Below, one piece after another: positions 33,397 to 35,883 of a stretch of 35,883 bases of DNA. Each line of letters opens with the position of its first letter. Positions within the stretch are counted from its first letter, which is position 1. Made by a program: the position numbers and the translations under genes. Under the pieces are notes generated by a model. The model saw only the letters and a program-made list of their open reading frames with translations, was not told where the DNA came from and ran no database searches. This DNA is from Phycisphaerae bacterium (lineage in GTDB: Bacteria > Planctomycetota > Phycisphaerae > UBA1845 > PWPN01), in assembly GCA_012729395.1 (NCBI GenBank), contig JAAYDF010000278.1, positions 1 to 35,883 on the forward strand. The letters are read 5' to 3'.

Positions 33397-33567
33397 TCGC
33401 GATCTCCACGATTTCGTTGTCCACTTCGTCACTGCCGCCGTTGCGAAGGCTGTCACACGGACATTGCCTCGCAAGCATCGTGAATCATCCCAACAGTACC
33501 GCTTCCAGCACTGCAAGCCAAGGCTCTTCTTGCTGCCCACTGGGGAATGAGCTCTCCTATTCTGCTG

Positions 33568-33765
33568 GGTGTAACTCGCCATCCGCGGACGAAATGACCC
33601 ATGGCGAAGCCCCAATGACCAATGAAGTCCGAATGACCCATGACGAACGTCCCCGCCCGCGGCTGGCGTTCTGGCTTCGGGCTTGGTCATTGATTGGTCA
33701 TTGGGCCTTGGGCATTCGCCATTTTGCCCCGGGAGCCAGGCGGACAGCGAGTTGCACCCTATTCT
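33568..33765. repeat. Foldback (inverted-repeat) element of about 200 bp
   Basis: The outer arms are GGGTGTAACTCGC (from 33568) and GCGAGTTGCACCC (to about 33760), complementary except for one base. Inside, ATGGCGAAGCCCCAATGACC on the left matches the reverse complement of the right arm (ATTGGTCATTGGGCC...GCATTCGCCAT) with small gaps. GAACG (33645-33649) and CGTTC (33667-33671) close the centre. Neither arm encodes a protein. It resembles a miniature inverted-repeat element, but no target duplication is obvious. Confidence 0.65.
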
Positions 33766-34003
33766 GCTGTCATCGTTCGGCCGGTGCAATCTGGTCCTCG
33801 TGCGACGCGGGCAGCTCGATCTCCTCCGGGCGGCCCCAGACAACCTTGCTGTCGCGCCACTGATGTTGAGGAGCGCCCAAAACCAGCCACTCGGAGGCGC
33901 CTCAAACCCAGCCATCATTGAGGAGCCAACGGTTGGCCACGTAGCCTGGGCCACGAGCATGTCGCTCGCGGAGGCCGGGCATGGCGAGTAGCCGTTCACG
34001 AGC

Positions 34004-34109
34004 TGAACCACCAAGGCACCAAGACACAAAGAATGCAGCCCGGTCAAGCAGCCGTACGCTCGATTCTCGCAGATCATGCCTCTTGGTGTCTCTGTGTCTT
34101 GGTGGTTCA
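34004..34109. repeat. Second foldback element, CACCAAG type
   Basis: The left arm 34004-34031 and right arm 34082-34109 are reverse complements at 24 of 28 positions. The arms contain seven-base-like units (AGGCACC, AAGACAC). Sequences of the type ACCACCAAGACACCAAG recur in many bacterial genomes between genes, as far as I recall. The 50-base centre shows nothing recognisable. Confidence 0.75.
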
Positions 34110-34233
34110 AGTTACTCGCGATGTCACCCGTCGGCAGTGTTGAATCGCCGCGACACACGAAGCCCCGTGAACGGTTACGAAGAAACAAACGGTTTGCAGT
34201 GCAGATAGGCTGGCTACGATCATCAGGCCTCCA

Positions 34234-34260
34234 ATCTGCGTCATCTGCGAAATCTGCGGA
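34234..34260. repeat. Three tandem nonamers, consensus ATCTGCGNN
   Basis: ATCTGCGTC, ATCTGCGAA and ATCTGCGGA follow one another exactly. A weaker CTCTGCGG lies 14 bases further on. It is a short non-coding repeat in the gene-poor zone. Confidence 0.8.
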
Positions 34261-34298
34261 TCGTCACTCCCTGCCTCTGCGGTTCACACCTCCTCACG

Positions 34299-34544
34299 CT
34301 ACCGCCCAGGTCGCCAAGGGCCCACAAACACGAACCCGTCCCGTGTTCCAGCCCCGTTTTTCGTCCCTACCCCTGCCCAGGCCCGCTCCGAATTGGCTTG
34401 CGCCCCTTCTTCTCCGCCCCGAATTGGCTTGTGACCCTTTTTCTCCGCCCGCAGGCGAAGCACGCCTCGGGCGAGAATGGCCGCGATCTCGTGGCGGCGC
34501 TGCTGCGGGGTCATGGTGGCCGGGTCGTCCAGCGATTGTGGCAT
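34299..34544 (-). CDS. Small conserved-type protein of mobile regions
   Basis: The 81-aa product begins MPQSLDDPATMTPQQRRHEI and continues AAILARGVLRLRAEKKG. Short proteins with the core QRR-x-EIAAILARGVLRL are, to my knowledge, common in planctomycetes beside serine recombinase and DUF2924 genes; no recombinase is in this window. The start (complement of 34542-34544) has AAGGAG at an ideal distance upstream on its strand, which is the best argument that it is real. The second half is shaped by a 31-bp tandem duplication that changes frame between copies (RAEKKGHKPIRGGEEGAQAN), so the C-terminus is probably altered. It is likely a relic of a mobile element. Confidence 0.55.
   Translation of the reverse strand: MPQSLDDPATMTPQQRRHEIAAILARGVLRLRAEKKGHKPIRGGEEGAQANSERAWAGVGTKNGAGTRDGFVFVGPWRPGR
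34388..34449. repeat. 31-bp tandem duplication inside the small minus-strand gene
   Basis: Units 34388-34418 and 34419-34449 both start CCGAATTGGCTTG and end TTCTCCGCC, with three differences in 31 bases. As 31 is not divisible by three, the duplication shifts the reading frame of the gene it lies in. Confidence 0.9.
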
Positions 34545-34643
34545 TGCGGGCTCCTTCCGATGTGCCCACAACGGCCTTCGCTTGGCGACCGGCTCGCTGT
34601 CTGGCGGGGTTGGTGGTTCGTCCTCTGTTTACTTACCCGGCGG

Positions 34644-34686
34644 GAGTTCGAAATGGCGGTGGGGTCCGAGACGAACGGGTCTGTTA
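34644..34686 (+). repeat. Dispersed repeat, copy B (truncated to 43 bp)
   Basis: It matches the first 43 bases of copy C (35589 onward) at 40 of 43 positions, then diverges sharply after GTCTGTTA. The divergence point lies 40 bases before the nucleotidyltransferase start. Confidence 0.85.
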
Positions 34687-34726
34687 TGTTCTGGACGAAT
34701 CGCCACGATATGCCGACAATGCGATC

Positions 34727-35566
34727 ATGAGCGCTCCCCTCGCATCCAAGCTTGACGACAGGATCAACAGATTGCGCATCATCGCGCAGGCCGAGCCGCG
34801 TCTAGACGGGGTGTTGCTATACGGGTCGTGGACGACGGGAGAGGCTGACCAGTATTCCGACCTCGAGGCCTATGTGTATGTCTACGACGACCAGGTTGGC
34901 AGCTTTGACGGTCGAGCGTTCGTTGAGCAGCTAGCGCCCCTGAAGTTGGCCTACACCAATATGTATGGCATCCTCGCAGTGGTCTTCGATGACCTGATGC
35001 GCGGGGAGTTTCATGTCGCGCCCGCCAACCAAGGCATTGACGAGATTGCCACGTGGCGAGGACTGGTGCATTTGCCTGATCCGAACGCCGCCATTCTGCT
35101 GGACCGCAACGGGCGATTGGCCGAGGCAACCGCCTGCCTGCGGCAACCCTGTCGTCCCGATCCGGTCAAGACCGCGCAGCAGATCAGCAGCGAATTGGCC
35201 AACTGGACGCTCTCGCTGGCGCAGATACTGGCCCGGGGCGAGATCGCCCGTGCTCACGCCCTAATGCAGACAACCATTGCCCCGCAGCAACTGCAGCTCC
35301 TTCGCTTGCTTCGCGGCTCGACCGATCACTGGCTGACACCCAGCCGTGCGCTGGAGCGCGATGTATCTGTCAAAGACCAGTCACGCTACGCCGTCACGAC
35401 GGCCCGACTTGGTGAATCGGAGGTTCGCCGAGCAGCAGCGGCCAGCTGGCAGTGGAGCCGCGAGCTGGTCGCCGAAGCCGCCGAGCAATGGGGCATTTCC
35501 ATGCCTCACGATCTTCATCATGACATCACCGCCTTGCTGGTGGCGGATCATCAGTCATCGCACTGA
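34727..35566 (+). CDS. Lincosamide nucleotidyltransferase-like protein
   Basis: The 279-aa product has the nucleotidyltransferase signature GVLLYGSWTTGEADQYSDLE (GSW...SDLE, with the metal-binding Asp-x-Glu) near residues 28-47. It then has LAPLKLAYTNMYGILAVVFD, MRGEFHVAP, and a helical C-terminal half with NWTLSLAQILARGEIARA and HWLTPSRALERD. This order is that of Lnu(B)/Lnu(F)-type enzymes, which adenylate lincosamide antibiotics; activity here is inferred only from family. The frame is open far upstream (34076), but those residues are not protein-like. The ATG at 34727 has no visible ribosome binding site. The gene is flanked by same-direction repeat copies B (truncated) and C, which suggests arrival as a unit. 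Confidence 0.75.
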   Translation: MSAPLASKLDDRINRLRIIAQAEPRLDGVLLYGSWTTGEADQYSDLEAYVYVYDDQVGSFDGRAFVEQLAPLKLAYTNMYGILAVVFDDLMRGEFHVAPANQGIDEIATWRGLVHLPDPNAAILLDRNGRLAEATACLRQPCRPDPVKTAQQISSELANWTLSLAQILARGEIARAHALMQTTIAPQQLQLLRLLRGSTDHWLTPSRALERDVSVKDQSRYAVTTARLGESEVRRAAAASWQWSRELVAEAAEQWGISMPHDLHHDITALLVADHQSSH

Positions 35567-35588
35567 GCTTGAGTTGCCGCAACGGATA

Positions 35589-35692
35589 GAGTTCGAAATC
35601 GCCCTGGGGTCCGAGACGAACGGGTCTGTTAACTGGGCGAGGGCTGTTTACGAGAGAGTCCGAGAGTTCGGGCCGTTGCCCTCGGCGGGCGG
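35589..35692 (+). repeat. Dispersed 104-bp repeat, copy C
   Basis: This full-length copy starts 22 bases after the nucleotidyltransferase stop. It is identical to copy A at 91 of 104 positions with no gaps. The internal pair CGAGGGC / GCCCTCG can form a stem, and the matching change in copy A keeps the pairing as G-T. In frame it reads EFEIALGSETNGSVNWARAV, then YERVREFGPLPSAGG. Whether it is a protein fragment, a recombination site or a structured RNA is open. Confidence 0.85.
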
Positions 35693-35706
35693 GCGAGAAC
35701 GTGTAG

Positions 35707-35742
35707 GTTCACCGCCGCGACGTGGTGGAGGCGGATTGAAAC
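35707..35742 (+). CRISPR. Solitary CRISPR-like repeat (single 36-base unit)
   Basis: The 36-base segment begins GTTCACCGCC, ends GGCGGATTGAAAC, and has an internal CCGCC / GGCGG inverted repeat. The ATTGAAAC ending and length are typical of many type I and III CRISPR repeats. No second copy follows in the remaining 141 bases and no cas gene is in the window, so this is at most an orphan unit or the edge of a lost array. Confidence 0.25.
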
Positions 35743-35802
35743 AGAGAGCGCAGCCCGTGGTGGTGGGTGCGTCGTAACCCTTTGACGGCATAGAGATACG
35801 AA

Positions 35803-35832
35803 AACGCCCGGCCAGTTTCCTGGTCGGGCGTT
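35803..35832. terminator. Strong, probably bidirectional terminator hairpin
   Basis: AACGCCCGGCCAG at 35803-35815 pairs with CTGGTCGGGCGTT at 35820-35832 (13 bp with one G-T pair, loop TTTC). On the + strand it ends GTTTCC. On the - strand the bases before it (GAAAA) read as TTTTC after the stem. It could end transcripts from both sides. Confidence 0.65.
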
Positions 35833-35846
35833 TCCGTTAACTTGGA

Positions 35847-35866
35847 CTGGCGAAAAAGTTCGCCAG
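35847..35866. other. Second hairpin at the window end
   Basis: CTGGCGAA at 35847-35854 and TTCGCCAG at 35859-35866 form a perfect 8-bp stem with a 4-base loop, followed by GTTGATTTT. It may be a second terminator or the start of a neighbouring element cut by the window edge. Confidence 0.5.
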
Positions 35867-35883
35867 GTTGATTTTGGCTCCCC

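Larger units (their letters stand above)
33397..34298. other. Gene-poor zone made of foldback and short repeats
   Basis: No gene is visible in about 900 bp. It contains two foldback elements (33568-33765 and 34004-34109) and a nonamer repeat (34234-34260), listed separately. Open frames on both strands simply run through these repeats. Confidence 0.6.

Noticed and set aside
33397-34188. N-terminal extension of the DUF7000-like frame on the minus strand
   Set aside because: It runs through the foldback elements. A good ribosome binding site and the family-like sequence begin at the ATG at 33396.
34076-34726. N-terminal extension of the nucleotidyltransferase frame
   Set aside because: These 217 codons cross the nonamer repeat, the small minus-strand gene and repeat copy B. 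They show no protein-like pattern, and family similarity begins right after the ATG at 34727.
35589-35692. Dispersed repeat as an integron attC site
   Set aside because: The GTTAAC in the repeat does not satisfy the GTTRRRY core, and no integrase gene is in the window. I keep the cassette idea but not the integron label.
35743-35883. A CRISPR array continuing to the right of the 36-base unit
   Set aside because: No second unit appears at a spacer-length distance. The only similarity is an 8-base CGTGGTGG, probably chance.

Overview
The window looks like a GC-rich chromosome segment from a planctomycete-like bacterium (Planctomycetota, possibly near Phycisphaerae). This is an inference, because there is no rRNA gene in the window. 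It rests on three things. A long division and cell wall (dcw) cluster ends at ftsQ with no ftsA or ftsZ after it, and planctomycetes are known to lack FtsZ. GC-rich REP-like palindromes and degenerate 7-base tandem repeats lie between genes. A small minus-strand protein resembles short proteins I associate with planctomycete mobile regions.

Layout. 1-1545: a largely gene-less leader with a 69-bp direct repeat, a perfect 13-bp hairpin, one unknown small gene (863-1180) and a CRP-like palindrome. 1546-19768: an almost complete dcw cluster, all on the + strand, in the order mraZ, rsmH, a double-LysM membrane protein, ftsL-like, ftsI, murE, murF, mraY, ftsW, murG, murC, murB, ddl, ftsQ. Together these make UDP-MurNAc-pentapeptide (MurB, MurC, MurE, MurF, Ddl), lipid I and II (MraY, MurG), and septal peptidoglycan (FtsW, FtsI, with FtsL/FtsQ). 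The DNPR motif in MurE predicts meso-diaminopimelate in the stem peptide. MurD is not in the window. Three successive gene junctions (ftsI-murE, murE-murF, murF-mraY) each carry a different short tandem repeat. 19845-21368: two multi-pass membrane proteins occupy the place where ftsA/ftsZ would usually follow.

21723-31790: addB and addA (overlapping helicase-nuclease genes for double-strand break repair) followed by comEC (DNA uptake channel). Codon use changes abruptly here, from G/T-ending codons in the dcw genes to C-ending codons. A REP-like hairpin is read into the end of addA and a second copy sits between addA and comEC.

31791-35883: an accessory, repeat-rich zone with few genes. It holds a possibly truncated secreted protein, a DUF7000-like gene (- strand), a small mobile-region-type protein (- strand) and a lincosamide-nucleotidyltransferase-like gene. 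These are interspersed with three same-direction copies of a 104-bp dispersed repeat (one truncated), two foldback elements, a nonamer repeat, a solitary CRISPR-like repeat and a bidirectional-looking terminator. The repeat-cargo-repeat layout is the part most likely to hold something undescribed.
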